A stretch of 64,000 nucleotides of DNA, from assembly GCF_900142755.1 (NCBI RefSeq), contig NZ_FRCA01000003.1, positions 62,001 to 126,000 of the forward strand. Reading direction: 5' to 3'. Under the pieces are notes generated by a model. It was not told the origin of the DNA, did no database searches, and worked only from the letters and a program-made list of their open reading frames with translations. This document shows positions 25,023 to 34,074 of the stretch, piece by piece. The DNA comes from Halomonas cupida. GTDB taxonomy: Bacteria > Pseudomonadota > Gammaproteobacteria > Pseudomonadales > Halomonadaceae. Each line of letters starts with the position of its first letter. The first letter of the stretch is position 1. Position numbers and translations under genes: made by a program.

Positions 25023-25937
25023 ATGAACACCCACGCTCTTGCACGAGGCAATCAGGATGGTGACCGGCCCGACGTCGCCGGTTTTTTCGATCCTCGCACC
25101 TTCAGTATCCAGTACGTCGTCAGCGACCCCGCCACGCGGCATTGCGCGATCATCGACCCGGTGCTCGATTACGATGAGAAGTCCGGCGCCACGGCAACGT
25201 TCCAGGCCGATGAGCTGCTGGCCTACATTGAGCGCGAAGGGCTCGAGGTCGAGTGGATTCTGGATACCCACCCGCACGCGGATCACTTTTCCGCCGCGCG
25301 CTATCTGCACGAGAAAACCGGTGCACCTACCGCCATCGGCCGGCCGGTCACCCAGGTGCAGGCGCTGTGGAAGGCGATCTACAACTGGCCGGACCTGAAG
25401 GACGACGGCAGCCAGTGGGATCGTCTGTTCGACGAAGGGGATACCTTCAAGCTGGGCGAGATCGATTGCCACGTGATGCACTCGCCGGGCCATACGCTGG
25501 CCTCGATCACCTACGTGATCGGCGATGCCGCCTTCGTTCACGACACCCTGTTCCAGCCCGATTTCGGCACCGCCCGCGCCGACTTCCCCGGCGGTGACGC
25601 CCATCAGCTATGGCACTCGATCCAGGCGATCCTTGCACTGCCCGACGAGACGCGCCTGTTTACCGGTCACGACTACATGCCCGATGGGCGCGAGCCGCAG
25701 TGGGAGAGCACCGTGCGCGAGCAGCGTGAGCACAACAAGCACCGGCTCGGCGAGAGCAGCGAGGCCGAGTACGTCGAGCTGCGCAATCGTCGCGACAGCG
25801 AATTGCCGATGCCGAAGCTGATCCTGCATGCGCTGCAGGTCAACATTCTTGGCGGCCGTCTCCCCGAGCCGGAGAACAACGGCAAGCGCTACCTGAAACT
25901 GCCGCTCAACGCCCTGGAAGGTGCCGCGTGGGAGTGA
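25023..25937 (+). CDS. MBL-fold persulfide dioxygenase (ETHE1/Blh-like)
   Basis: The 304-residue enzyme belongs to the metallo-beta-lactamase fold group that oxidises glutathione persulfide to sulfite. Metal-binding motifs are THPHADHFSAARYL (about 80-93), HSPGHTLASI (about 157-166) and FTGHDY (about 214-219). VHDTLFQPDFGTARADFPGG (residues about 175-194) is typical of the CstB/Blh-type branch. I chose the ATG at 25023, with AAGGAG upstream. It heads a probable operon with SQR (58 bases on) and SulP, so sulfide would be oxidised to persulfide by SQR and then to sulfite here. Confidence 0.88.
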   Translation: MNTHALARGNQDGDRPDVAGFFDPRTFSIQYVVSDPATRHCAIIDPVLDYDEKSGATATFQADELLAYIEREGLEVEWILDTHPHADHFSAARYLHEKTGAPTAIGRPVTQVQALWKAIYNWPDLKDDGSQWDRLFDEGDTFKLGEIDCHVMHSPGHTLASITYVIGDAAFVHDTLFQPDFGTARADFPGGDAHQLWHSIQAILALPDETRLFTGHDYMPDGREPQWESTVREQREHNKHRLGESSEAEYVELRNRRDSELPMPKLILHALQVNILGGRLPEPENNGKRYLKLPLNALEGAAWE

Positions 25938-25995
25938 GAAGGCGTCGTTGCCAGTCTGTATCGCACCGCGCCGAATCGACCAAGGGGAGCCAGTC

Positions 25996-27264
25996 ATGAA
26001 CGAATCGACAGTCGTGGACGAAACGAAGACCAAGAACGACCAACGCCATGACATCGTCATCATCGGTGGTGGGGCAGGGGGCATCGCGGTCGCCGCGAGT
26101 CTGCACAAACGCCGTTCCGATCTCGATATCGCTATCGTCGAGCCTGCGCAGGATCACTTCTACCAGCCCGGCTGGACGCTGGTGGGAGGTGGCGTGTTCA
26201 CTCCGGAGCAGACCCGGCGTTCGATGCGCTCGGTGATGCCGAGCTTCGTGACCTGGCACCAGACCGCGGCGGAACGGCTGCTGCCGGATTCCCGCCAGGT
26301 CGTGCTGGGCAATGGCGTGACGCTGGGATATCGAGCGCTGGTAGTCGCGCCGGGACTCGAGATCGACTGGCAGGCGATCGATGGCCTCGAGGAGACGCTG
26401 GGCAAGAATGGCGTGACGTCGAACTACCGTTTCGATCTGGCGCCTTATACCTGGTCGATGGTGCAGTCGATGCGCGGCGGCAAGGCGCTCTTTACCCAGC
26501 CTCCGATGCCGATCAAGTGTGCCGGCGCGCCACAGAAGGCGATGTATCTCTCCTGCTATGAGTGGGAGAAGCAGGGCATTCTGAACAATATCGACGTTCA
26601 CTTCCACAATGCCGGTAGCGTGATGTTCGGCGTTTCGGACTTCGTGCCGGCGCTGGATGAATACGTGCAGCGCTACGGCATCCACAAGCAGTTCCAGCAG
26701 AACCTCGTCGCCGTGGACGGTCCGGCCCAGAAAGCGCGTTTTCGCGTCACGAGCGAGGACGGCAGTGAAGAGATCGAAACCGATTTCGACATGCTTCACG
26801 TCGTGCCGCCGCAGCGCGCCCCACGGCTGGTGCGCGAATCGCCGCTGGCCAACGAGGCGGGGTGGCTCGATCTCGATGCCGACACTCTCCAGCACAACCG
26901 CTTCAGCGATGTCTTCGGTCTCGGCGATGCCAGCGGCACCGGCAATGCCAAGACGGCTGCCGCCGTGCGCAAGCAGGCCCCGGTAGTGGCGGACAATCTG
27001 GTCGCGTCACTCGATGGCAAGCCGATGCCCTCCGGTTACCCAGGGTATGGCGCCTGCCCGTTGACGGTGGAGCGTGGCCGCGTGGTGCTGGCGGAGTTCG
27101 GTTACGGCGGCCAGTTGCAGCCGACCTTCCCGTCCTGGATCAACCAGGCGACAAGGCCGACCCGGCTCGGCTGGAACATCAAGGCGCAGCAGCTCCCCTT
27201 CATCTACTGGAATCTGATGCTCAAGGGGCACGAGTGGCTGGCCAAGCCGCAGGCGCGCACTTGA
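25996..27264 (+). CDS. sqr: Sulfide:quinone oxidoreductase
   Basis: The 422-residue flavoprotein is a peripheral membrane enzyme passing electrons from sulfide to quinone. The FAD motif is DIVIIGGGAGGIAVAASL (about 19-36). Redox cysteines are in MPIKCAGAPQKAMYLSCYEW (about 173-191) and GYGACPLTV (about 351-359), and the second FAD segment is VFGLGDASGTGNAKTAAAVR. I chose the ATG at 25996 (GGGGAG upstream) rather than an earlier open-frame start. The C-terminal amphipathic region (FIYWNLMLKGHEWL) should attach it to the membrane. The protein resembles the eukaryote-like SQR type found beside persulfide dioxygenases. Confidence 0.9.
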   Translation: MNESTVVDETKTKNDQRHDIVIIGGGAGGIAVAASLHKRRSDLDIAIVEPAQDHFYQPGWTLVGGGVFTPEQTRRSMRSVMPSFVTWHQTAAERLLPDSRQVVLGNGVTLGYRALVVAPGLEIDWQAIDGLEETLGKNGVTSNYRFDLAPYTWSMVQSMRGGKALFTQPPMPIKCAGAPQKAMYLSCYEWEKQGILNNIDVHFHNAGSVMFGVSDFVPALDEYVQRYGIHKQFQQNLVAVDGPAQKARFRVTSEDGSEEIETDFDMLHVVPPQRAPRLVRESPLANEAGWLDLDADTLQHNRFSDVFGLGDASGTGNAKTAAAVRKQAPVVADNLVASLDGKPMPSGYPGYGACPLTVERGRVVLAEFGYGGQLQPTFPSWINQATRPTRLGWNIKAQQLPFIYWNLMLKGHEWLAKPQART

Positions 27265-27325
27265 TCGAGGCCGTCGGCATGAATCCCCGGCGGCGACACG
27301 GCTTGGATAGCGAGGCCGGCAGATC

Positions 27326-29119
27326 ATGAATCAGCCGCACAAAACCGGATTGGCACGCTGGCTTCCGATCCTGGACTGGGGGCGGCGTTATAACGGCGAG
27401 TTGCTGGGAGAGGATCTGCTGGCGGCCATCATCGTGGCGCTGATGCTGATTCCGCAGGCACTGGCCTACGCGATGCTGGCGGGACTTCCCCCGGTGGTGG
27501 GGTTGTACGCAAGCCTCGTGCCGCTGGTGGTCTACACGCTATTGGGGACCAGCACGACGTTGTCGGTGGGACCGATGGCGGTTGTCTCGTTGATGACGGC
27601 ATCGGCCTTGTCGCAGGTAGCCGAATCGGGTTCGCAGAACTATATCGCCGCGGCCTTGGTACTGGCGCTGCTTTCCGGCGGCATTCTGCTGATCATGGGG
27701 CTCTGCCGGCTGGGCTTTCTGGTCAACTTTCTGAGCCACCCGGTGATGACCGGCTTCGTCAGCGCCTCGGGCGTACTGATCGCGGCGAGTCAGCTCAAGC
27801 AGTTGCTTGGAGTCGATCTGTCGGGCTCGACGTTACCGGCGCTGGTGGCTCAGCTGCCTTCCGTGCTGGAGGATGTCAGTCTACCGACGATGAGCATCGG
27901 GCTGGGATCGCTTCTGGTGTTGTGGCTGGTACGGCGGTGGGGTAAATCCGCGTTGGAGCGCTGCAGAGTACCGGCCAGAGTGGCGGGCGTGCTGGTCAAG
28001 TTGGCGCCGATCGCCACCATCGTGCTGGCGACGTTGGTGGCCGGTGCGGCGGGATGGCTCGGTAATGGTGTCGCCGTCATCGGCGAAATTCCTGCCGGCC
28101 TGCCGCCGTTGACCCTGCCCGACTGGGAGCCTGCGCTGTGGCGATCACTGATCGGCTCGGCAGTACTGATCAGCATCGTCGGCTACGTGGAGTCAGTGTC
28201 GGTGGCGCAGGCGCTGGCGGTGCGTCGAGGCGAGCGCGTCGACCCGGATCAGGAACTGATCGGGTTGGGGGGAGCCAATCTGGCGGCTTCGTTCACCGGT
28301 GGCATGCCGATCACCGGCGGCTTCTCCCGTTCAGTGGTCAACTTCGATGCCGGTGCCCGTACTCCGGCCTCCAGTGCGTTCACCGCGGTGGGCATCGCCT
28401 TGGCCATGCTGTTTCTGTCGCCCTGGCTGAGACAGTTGCCGATGGGAACGCTGGCGGCGACCATCGTCATCGCCACCGTGTCGCTGGTCGATCTGGCGGC
28501 GTTCAAGCGTGTCTGGCGCTATGCTCGTGGCGAAGGCATCGCCATGTCGGCGACTGCACTGGCGACGCTGATGCTGGGCGTGGACGTGGGGATCCTGGTC
28601 GGTGTTGCCATGTCGCTGGCGTTGCATCTGTATGGCACCAGCCGGCCGCACAGCGCGGAAGTCGGTCGCATCCCCGGCACCGAGCATTTTCGCAACGTCC
28701 GTCGCCATGCCGTGGAAACCGACGCCAGTGTCGCCATTCTGCGCGTCGACGAGAGCCTTTATTTTGCCAACGTTCGTCACTTGGAGGATCTGATCACGGC
28801 GGTGGTCACTCGCGATCCACCGCCGCGGGATCTAGTGCTGGCCTGCCAGGCAATCAATGTCATCGACGCCACGGCATTGGAGAGTCTCGAAGCGCTTAAT
28901 CGGCGCCTACAGGACAGACATATCGGATTGCATCTTGCCGAGGTCAAAGGGCCGGTGATGGATCGATTGAGTCGTACTGAATTGCTCGAAACGCTCAATG
29001 GCCGGGTTTTTCTGAGCACCTTCGATGCCTGGTGCGAGCTGCATGGCCGAGGCTCGGCGCCGCTGAGCCATCCCAGTATCGAAACATCGGTATCTGGATA
29101 TTCAGCAACTGCTGGCTGA
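27326..29119 (+). CDS. SulP family anion permease with STAS domain
   Basis: The 597-residue inner-membrane transporter begins its core with IIVALMLIPQALAYAMLAGLPPVVGLYASL, the SulP signature (split here for length: IVALMLIPQALAYAMLAG then LPPVVGLYA). About 10-14 membrane spans fill residues 25-430. A cytoplasmic STAS domain follows (about 455-560) with ILRVDESLYFANVRHLEDLI. SulP members import sulfate or other anions; beside SQR and persulfide dioxygenase it more likely handles sulfite or sulfate produced by the pathway. It starts 61 bases after sqr and is probably in the same operon. Confidence 0.88.
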   Translation: MNQPHKTGLARWLPILDWGRRYNGELLGEDLLAAIIVALMLIPQALAYAMLAGLPPVVGLYASLVPLVVYTLLGTSTTLSVGPMAVVSLMTASALSQVAESGSQNYIAAALVLALLSGGILLIMGLCRLGFLVNFLSHPVMTGFVSASGVLIAASQLKQLLGVDLSGSTLPALVAQLPSVLEDVSLPTMSIGLGSLLVLWLVRRWGKSALERCRVPARVAGVLVKLAPIATIVLATLVAGAAGWLGNGVAVIGEIPAGLPPLTLPDWEPALWRSLIGSAVLISIVGYVESVSVAQALAVRRGERVDPDQELIGLGGANLAASFTGGMPITGGFSRSVVNFDAGARTPASSAFTAVGIALAMLFLSPWLRQLPMGTLAATIVIATVSLVDLAAFKRVWRYARGEGIAMSATALATLMLGVDVGILVGVAMSLALHLYGTSRPHSAEVGRIPGTEHFRNVRRHAVETDASVAILRVDESLYFANVRHLEDLITAVVTRDPPPRDLVLACQAINVIDATALESLEALNRRLQDRHIGLHLAEVKGPVMDRLSRTELLETLNGRVFLSTFDAWCELHGRGSAPLSHPSIETSVSGYSATAG

Positions 29120-29176
29120 AAATATCGATATAAAATGGAAGGTGATTGTCGGCCCTGGCTGCCTGAGGTCGAAAAC

Positions 29177-29200
29177 AGGGCTTGCCGAAAAGCAAGCCCT
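29177..29200. terminator. Bidirectional hairpin between convergent genes
   Basis: AGGGCTTGC and GCAAGCCCT pair around a 6-base loop between the SulP stop and the end of the opposing peroxiredoxin gene. Confidence 0.75.
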
Positions 29201-29220
29201 CGACAATGTTAAGAAACCAC

Positions 29221-29847
29221 TTAAATTTTGGTCATGCGCAAATATGGACGGATTTCCTTCCAGCCTTTCGGGAAAAGAGATTTTGCTTCTTCATTGGAAA
29301 TGGATGGAGGGATGATGACGTCATCGCCTGTGCGCCAGTCAGCGGGGAGGGCACAGTGATTGCTATCGCCGCACTGTAGGGCATCGATTACCCGAAGAAT
29401 TTCATCAAAGTTGCGGCCCACAGCCATCGGGTAGGTCATGGTCAGGCGGACCTTCTTGTTTGGGTCGATGATAAACACGCTGCGCACAGCTGCGGTTTCG
29501 CTCTCGCCATCGTGGATCATTTCGTACAGCTCAGCCACTTTGCAGTCGGCATCTGCAACGATCGGAAACTGCAGGTCGCAGTTCTGGGTGTCGTTGACGT
29601 CTTCAATCCACTTTACGTGTTCCTCGGCTGTATCCGTGGATAGGCCCAAGGGTTTTACATTGCGTGCTTCGAATTCTTTCGAGAGTTGGGCTGTCCGTCC
29701 CATTTCAGTGGTGCATACTGGTGTGAAATCAGCGGGATGGCTGAAAAAGAAGACCCATGAATCGCCTGCCCATTCGTGGAAGTTGATCTCACCTACTGTG
29801 GTATCGATAGTGAAATTGGGAGCGGTATCGCCTAGTAACAAACTCAT
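29221..29847 (-). CDS. 1-Cys peroxiredoxin (Prx6/AhpC-TSA family)
   Basis: The 208-residue peroxidase reduces peroxides and possibly persulfides in the cytoplasm. The peroxidatic cysteine is Cys45 in HPADFTPVCTTEMGR, and the Prx6-type C-terminal extension has PADWRTGDDVIIPP followed by LFPKGW. Other cysteines are present, but no classical resolving-cysteine motif. CAGGAG-type sequence precedes the ATG. It converges on the sulP gene and is divergent from the Blh-like gene. Association of Prx6 proteins with sulfide operons is common, suggesting protection during sulfur oxidation. Confidence 0.9.
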   Translation of the reverse strand: MSLLLGDTAPNFTIDTTVGEINFHEWAGDSWVFFFSHPADFTPVCTTEMGRTAQLSKEFEARNVKPLGLSTDTAEEHVKWIEDVNDTQNCDLQFPIVADADCKVAELYEMIHDGESETAAVRSVFIIDPNKKVRLTMTYPMAVGRNFDEILRVIDALQCGDSNHCALPADWRTGDDVIIPPSISNEEAKSLFPKGWKEIRPYLRMTKI

Positions 29848-29945
29848 TGCTGATCTCCTGTTCGTGCTTGGTCAGAAGCTTTATGCCGCCGAACCCGGTG
29901 CCAATGATGACTGCTGTTATGACGTTAGTAAAAAAAGTTATGTCC
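29848..29945 (-). pseudogene. Possible N-terminal remnant of a flavoprotein
   Basis: Just upstream of the peroxiredoxin start, in its frame direction, the sequence reads MDITFFTNVITAVIIGTGFG and then GIKLL, which ends in an FAD-binding GxGxxG of the kind that opens flavin monooxygenases. It then breaks into the promoter region of the peroxiredoxin gene. Only about 30 residues survive, so this is a tentative call. Confidence 0.35.
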
Positions 29946-30078
29946 ATAGATCCAATAGTTTTTTATTATCGATTTTTATTTTTTGGTTTTTGTGATAAGA
30001 GCTATAATGATCTGAAGCCAGATGCCGTTTCAGAAAGCGGTCAACTCCCGACAAATTTAGAGCGCAAGAGAGGTGGAT

Positions 30079-30519
30079 ATGGAGATAAAACGGCTTGATG
30101 GTCGATTGAGCGTCACGGCACAGCCCGAGCTCAATGAGCTTGAGCAACTGGCAGCTCAGGGGTTTCGCACGATTCTTTCCAATCGTCCACGGGGCGAGAG
30201 TGAGGATCAGCCGGACCCGGATACGCTTGAGCAAAAAGCGGAATCCTTGGGGATGGCCTGGTATCAGCTCCCGGTCAAACCCGGTGAGTATGCGCAGGGT
30301 GATATCGATGAGTTCGGCCGTATCCTGAGTGAAGCGCCTGGGCCGATTCTTGGATTTTGCCGTTCGGGCAAGCGCGTTACTCACCTTTGGGCTTTGTCGC
30401 AGGCAGGGCATCGCCCCGTTCCTGAACTCATCGAGGCGGCACAATCCGCCGGTTATGATCTTGAGCCCTTGCGTGAACGTCTCGAGCAGCAGGCAAGCCA
30501 GGCGAACTCAGGGCACTAA
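30079..30519 (+). CDS. TIGR01244 family (Blh-like) sulfur-metabolism phosphatase-fold protein
   Basis: The 146-residue protein has a dual-specificity-phosphatase fold with the loop ILGFCRSGKRVTHLW (Cys about 93), typical of the DUF442/TIGR01244 family. Members are fused or adjacent to Blh-type persulfide dioxygenases and SQR and are thought to act on sulfur carriers. I chose the ATG two codons after an in-frame GTG; GAGAGGTGG precedes both. It is divergent from the peroxiredoxin gene and followed by the YeeE pair, so it belongs to the sulfide module. Confidence 0.82.
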   Translation: MEIKRLDGRLSVTAQPELNELEQLAAQGFRTILSNRPRGESEDQPDPDTLEQKAESLGMAWYQLPVKPGEYAQGDIDEFGRILSEAPGPILGFCRSGKRVTHLWALSQAGHRPVPELIEAAQSAGYDLEPLRERLEQQASQANSGH

Positions 30520-30606
30520 GCACGCCGACCGACAAGCCCCCGGTGCCAGACAGGGCTGTGCAGCATTTTTCGAAACGCCACATTTTCTTGAAACGCGAAT
30601 AGTTTC

Positions 30607-31080
30607 ATGGAGCTACATTTGGATATAGAGGCAAGTCTTTCAGGGTCGGTGGGCGGTATTCTTATCGGCCTGTCTGCCATCTGGCTGATGGGGTCACTGG
30701 GACGTATTTCCGGCATCAGTGGCATTCTCTCGGGGCTCCTGCTGGAGCGACCCCGGGGCGATTCAGGCTGGCGGCTGGCTTTCCTGCTGGGCCTGGTTAG
30801 CGGCCCTATGGTGCTCATGCTGCTGGGTGGGGAGCTCGGTAATGTTGCCGGTGCCCCTAATGAGGTCATCGGCGCGCCGGCGGGCGGTGTCGGGTTAATG
30901 GTGATCGCGGGTCTTCTGGTCGGCGTAGGCACTGGTATCGGCAGTGGCTGTACCAGTGGTCATGGTGTGTGTGGCCTGGCGCGGCTTTCGCCCCGGTCGA
31001 TGGTCGCGACGCTCGTCTTCGTGCTGGTCGCCATGCTGACCGTGTTCGTGTCGCGTCACTGGCTGGGAGGCGCATCATGA
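30607..31080 (+). CDS. YeeE/YedE family membrane protein, first half
   Basis: The 157-residue inner-membrane protein has four to five spans. The conserved GIGSGCTSGHGVCGLARLSPRS (about 115-136; GSGCTSGHGVCG at its centre) is the cysteine-containing signature of YeeE/YedE transporters, which import thiosulfate or other sulfur species. Together with the next gene it forms a two-subunit version of the protein. The last four bases overlap the start of the second half (ATGA). Its place after the Blh-like gene supports sulfur-compound transport. Confidence 0.87.
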   Translation: MELHLDIEASLSGSVGGILIGLSAIWLMGSLGRISGISGILSGLLLERPRGDSGWRLAFLLGLVSGPMVLMLLGGELGNVAGAPNEVIGAPAGGVGLMVIAGLLVGVGTGIGSGCTSGHGVCGLARLSPRSMVATLVFVLVAMLTVFVSRHWLGGAS

Positions 31081-31484
31081 AAGCACTGGCAGGCTATCTG
31101 GCAGGGTTGCTGTTTGGGCTCGGACTGGCGATCAGCGGCATGACCGATCCGGCACGGGTCATCGACTTCCTCGACGTGGCCGGCGACTGGGATCCGACGC
31201 TAATGTTCGTTCTGGGTGGCGCCGTGGTCACCACCTTCATCGGTTACCGGCTGGTTTGGCGACGCCAAGCGCCGCTGTTCGAATCCCGGTTTCAATTGCC
31301 CACTCGTCATGACTTCGATGCCCGTCTGCTGGGCGGTGCGGCGCTTTTCGGTGTCGGCTGGGGCCTCTCCGGCTATTGCCCGGGGCCGGCGGTCGCCTCG
31401 TTTGTCGGGCTGAGCGCTCCCCTCATGGCGATGCTGGTTGCGATGGTAGTCGGCTGGTGGCTGGCCCGAGTCGTCTCGCGCTGA
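31077..31484 (+). CDS. YeeE/YedE family membrane protein, second half
   Basis: The 135-residue product begins MKALAGYLAGLLFGLGLAIS and carries GMTDPARVIDFLDVAGDWDP, then the cysteine signature GVGWGLSGYCPGPAVAS (about 95-111). Four spans are visible. It is the partner of the preceding gene, and the start overlaps that gene's stop, which I used to choose it. Split pairs of this kind are common beside SQR and persulfide dioxygenase genes. Confidence 0.88.
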   Translation: MKALAGYLAGLLFGLGLAISGMTDPARVIDFLDVAGDWDPTLMFVLGGAVVTTFIGYRLVWRRQAPLFESRFQLPTRHDFDARLLGGAALFGVGWGLSGYCPGPAVASFVGLSAPLMAMLVAMVVGWWLARVVSR

Positions 31485-31563
31485 GAAAGGGGAAAGACTT
31501 ACGGACCTCAGCAATAGCTCAACATAAGTCGATCACCCCACCCACCCAAATAGGGAGCATAAC

Positions 31564-31889
31564 ATGCACTCTACTTCGCGACTTATGACTGCTGCCTTGG
31601 TTGCCATGCTGGGAAGTTCCTTGGTGGATGCAAGTGCACTGGCAGCGGAGCTGTCCTTCAAGACGCCCGTGATCGATGGCGTGGGCCAGATTCGCTCCCA
31701 ACCTGCACAGGACCTGAGTTATCAGCCAAGGATTAAAAGGCGGTCTTCAACCTGACTCAAGCTGCCAGCGAGCCGGATCAGATCAGCGAAGTGCTACAAT
31801 ACGTCGCAAGAGCCTTGGGTCTTTACGCCGAGGTCAATGTACCTCTGGAGCGACTGGGCTTGCCATTCGTGCTGCAGGGCGGCTTATAG
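31564..31889 (+). pseudogene. Frameshifted DsrE-family gene remnant
   Basis: A start with a signal peptide (MHSTSRLMTAALVAMLGSSL) leads to ELSFKTPVIDGVGQIRSQPA and breaks near 31725. In another frame the sequence continues KAVFNLTQAASEPDQISEV and LQYVARALGLYAEVNVPLER, then LPFVLQGG and a stop. VFxxTxAA...VARxLxLYA is the DsrE-family pattern of periplasmic sulfur-relay-like proteins. The frame change plus an early stop make it non-functional. It closes the sulfide cluster. Confidence 0.7.
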
Positions 31890-31925
31890 ATTGGTTTCAA
31901 GTTTTAAGAGCGGGGGATTAATGCT

Positions 31926-32045
31926 GACTTTGGCGGGGTGGGCTACGCCACCATGGTGCTGCTGATGAAGGCCACTCCGCTGGCCATGGGCGTCGTTCTA
32001 CCGGAACTTATTGATACCTATTCACCAGGCTTTTGTCGGCAATGA
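31926..32045 (+). pseudogene. Short membrane-protein remnant
   Basis: One frame reads DFGGVGYATMVLLMKATPLA then MGVVLPELIDTYSPGFCRQ and a stop. It looks like the C-terminal piece of a multi-span transporter with no start of its own. Family not identified. The rest of the gap up to the copper oxidase shows no gene. Confidence 0.35.
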
Positions 32046-32217
32046 CTCGTTATCGACTCGCCACGCCAGGTGAGGTGACGAAAGATGGGCTGGATAATAA
32101 TTCCTACTCCGGTGTCGATGTTTCTTTTCTTTGGCGCGAGATTGAGTTGCAAGTGATAGCTGTATTGGCTCGACACATGCCCCTGTTTTCTCGCGTTATT
32201 TCCAGGAGCGACAGTTT

Positions 32218-33675
32218 ATGAAGTTGACGCGCCGGTCTTTTCTGACTGCGACAGCTCTAGCAGGAGGCGTTGCGTTGGCTGGCCCATTCGCATGGCGGCT
32301 GGCAAACGCCGCCGAGCCCAGGGAATTGAAGATTCCCGAGCTAATCGATGCCCGCCATCACGGCCAATCGGTTTCGCTGAGGGTGCAACCCGGAAAGACA
32401 TCGTTTTTTCCTGGGCGAGAAAGCGAAACGCTTGGCTATAACGGGAGCTATCTTGGCCCCACGCTGCGTGTCCACCGTGGCGATGACGTGGAAGTCGCTG
32501 TTACCAACGCACTTAGCGAAGATACCACCGTTCATTGGCACGGCCTGTTGATTCCCGGCGAGCTTGATGGGGGCCCTCACCAGACGATACCCACCGGGGC
32601 CACCTGGCAACCCGTGCTCCCCATCCGCCAGCCAGCGGCAACGCTCTGGTATCACTCGCATGCCCATGGTCGTACGGCGGAGCAGGTCTATGCCGGGCTG
32701 GCCGGCCTCATGATCGTCACCGATGACGAGGAAAAGGCCCTGGAGTTGCCTTCGGAGTATGGTGTCGATGATATCCCCTTGATAATGCAGGACCGCCAAT
32801 TCGAGAACGGCTCCCTCGTGCTTCCGCAGGGCATGAGGACGAGGATGCACGGACGCCGAGGCGATACCTTGATGGTAAACGGAACGATCAATCCGTTTGC
32901 TCGGGTTCCCGCCCGGCTGGTTCGTCTTCGGCTGGTCAATGGCGCCAATGCCAGGTTCTTCGATTTGGCATTCACGGATGGCCGGCCCTTTCACTGGATG
33001 GCTTCCGAAGGCGGCTTGCTTGAGAGGCCGGTCGAGTTGCGCTCGCTACGCCTGGCGCCCGGCGAGCGCGCCGAAATCCTCGTTGACTTCTCTGATGGCC
33101 GGCCCGTTACCCTGGCAACCGGGCCGGACAGTAATGTCCCCAGGATGCGCATGATGGAGCGTACAGCCGACTTGACCGGGGGTGAAAGAGATGCCGTCGT
33201 CAGATTCGAGCCTCAGGGCGCTGAAACCTCCGTTGTCAAGGTGCCCGAGCAGCTGTTGACCCATGAGCGCCTCGATGCATCGACGGCCATACGGCGACGC
33301 CGTTTCGAAATGACCATGGGCATGGGAAGCATGATGGGCGGCGGATCGGGAGAATTCGGCATCAATGGGCGCTCGTTCGACATGGGGCGGGTCGATGAAC
33401 GCGTCGGCCTCGGAGACACCGAAATCTGGGAAGTCTCCGGCGCGATGATGGCCCATCCGTTCCACATTCATGGTGTGCACTTTACCGTTCTGAGCCGAAA
33501 CGGCTCGCCCCCGGATATTAGAGACCAAGGGCTGAGGGATACGATCGTGGTCCAGGAGCCCGTCGAATTGCTCGTGCAGTTCCTGCAGCCGGCGGAAAAC
33601 GCTCCCTTCATGTACCACTGCCATATCCTCGAACACGAGGATAACGGGATGATGGGCCAGTTCTCTGTCAGTTGA
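32218..33675 (+). CDS. Tat-exported multicopper oxidase (CueO-like)
   Basis: The 485-residue periplasmic enzyme begins with a twin-arginine signal (RRSFLTATALAGGVALAGPF). All four copper motifs are present: VHWHGL (about 101), WYHSHAHGRT (about 143), HPFHIHGVHF (about 416-425) and YHCHILEHEDNGMM (about 463-476). A Met-rich stretch MTMGMGSMMGG (about 364-374) resembles the methionine segment by which CueO takes Cu(I). It probably oxidises Cu(I) to the less toxic Cu(II). AGGAG lies before the ATG. It stands alone, without a visible cue regulator or exporter, between the sulfide module and transposon debris. Confidence 0.9.
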   Translation: MKLTRRSFLTATALAGGVALAGPFAWRLANAAEPRELKIPELIDARHHGQSVSLRVQPGKTSFFPGRESETLGYNGSYLGPTLRVHRGDDVEVAVTNALSEDTTVHWHGLLIPGELDGGPHQTIPTGATWQPVLPIRQPAATLWYHSHAHGRTAEQVYAGLAGLMIVTDDEEKALELPSEYGVDDIPLIMQDRQFENGSLVLPQGMRTRMHGRRGDTLMVNGTINPFARVPARLVRLRLVNGANARFFDLAFTDGRPFHWMASEGGLLERPVELRSLRLAPGERAEILVDFSDGRPVTLATGPDSNVPRMRMMERTADLTGGERDAVVRFEPQGAETSVVKVPEQLLTHERLDASTAIRRRRFEMTMGMGSMMGGGSGEFGINGRSFDMGRVDERVGLGDTEIWEVSGAMMAHPFHIHGVHFTVLSRNGSPPDIRDQGLRDTIVVQEPVELLVQFLQPAENAPFMYHCHILEHEDNGMMGQFSVS

Positions 33676-33734
33676 ACCAATTGGCTCAGGCTGCCGATAC
33701 TGGGCGGCCTAGAGTGCCTTTCAGAACCTGCCTT

Positions 33735-33990
33735 GAAGTTTGTTCAAACAGACCAGGGAGCAGCCCAGCAACGTAAAGGCATAATGGATATCGACTCGCC
33801 GTTCATAGCGCGTGTTGAGTTGCCTCATCCGGCCCAGTCAGGCAAAGGTTCGTTCGACAACCCAGCGATAGCATCCGAGTCGCTGACTATCCTCGATCCT
33901 CGACGAGCAATACGGGGCTGAATGCCACGCCGCCGACAGGCTCGGCGGCAACGGCGATGATCGTACGCCTTGTCCGCATGGAGTTTGGGG
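33735..33990 (-). pseudogene. Decayed IS5-family transposase 3' end
   Basis: Reading the minus strand across two frames gives KAYDHRRCRRAC, RGIQPRIARRG, then RLGCYRWVVERTFA, a stop in place of Trp, and RMRQLNTRYERRVDIHYAF with LLGCSLVCLNKLQ. RWVVERTFAW...RYERRxDIH is the C-terminal signature of IS5-group transposases. At least one frameshift and one stop are visible and no 5' end remains, so this is dead insertion-sequence debris beside the ISL3 element. Confidence 0.75.
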
Positions 33991-34074
33991 TAAGCGGATT
34001 AAATGGTTGATCTTACCTTTGCATGAGAGTGAGACAGACCGGCATCTCATCGGATTATCTGGTTGATGCTTCAC

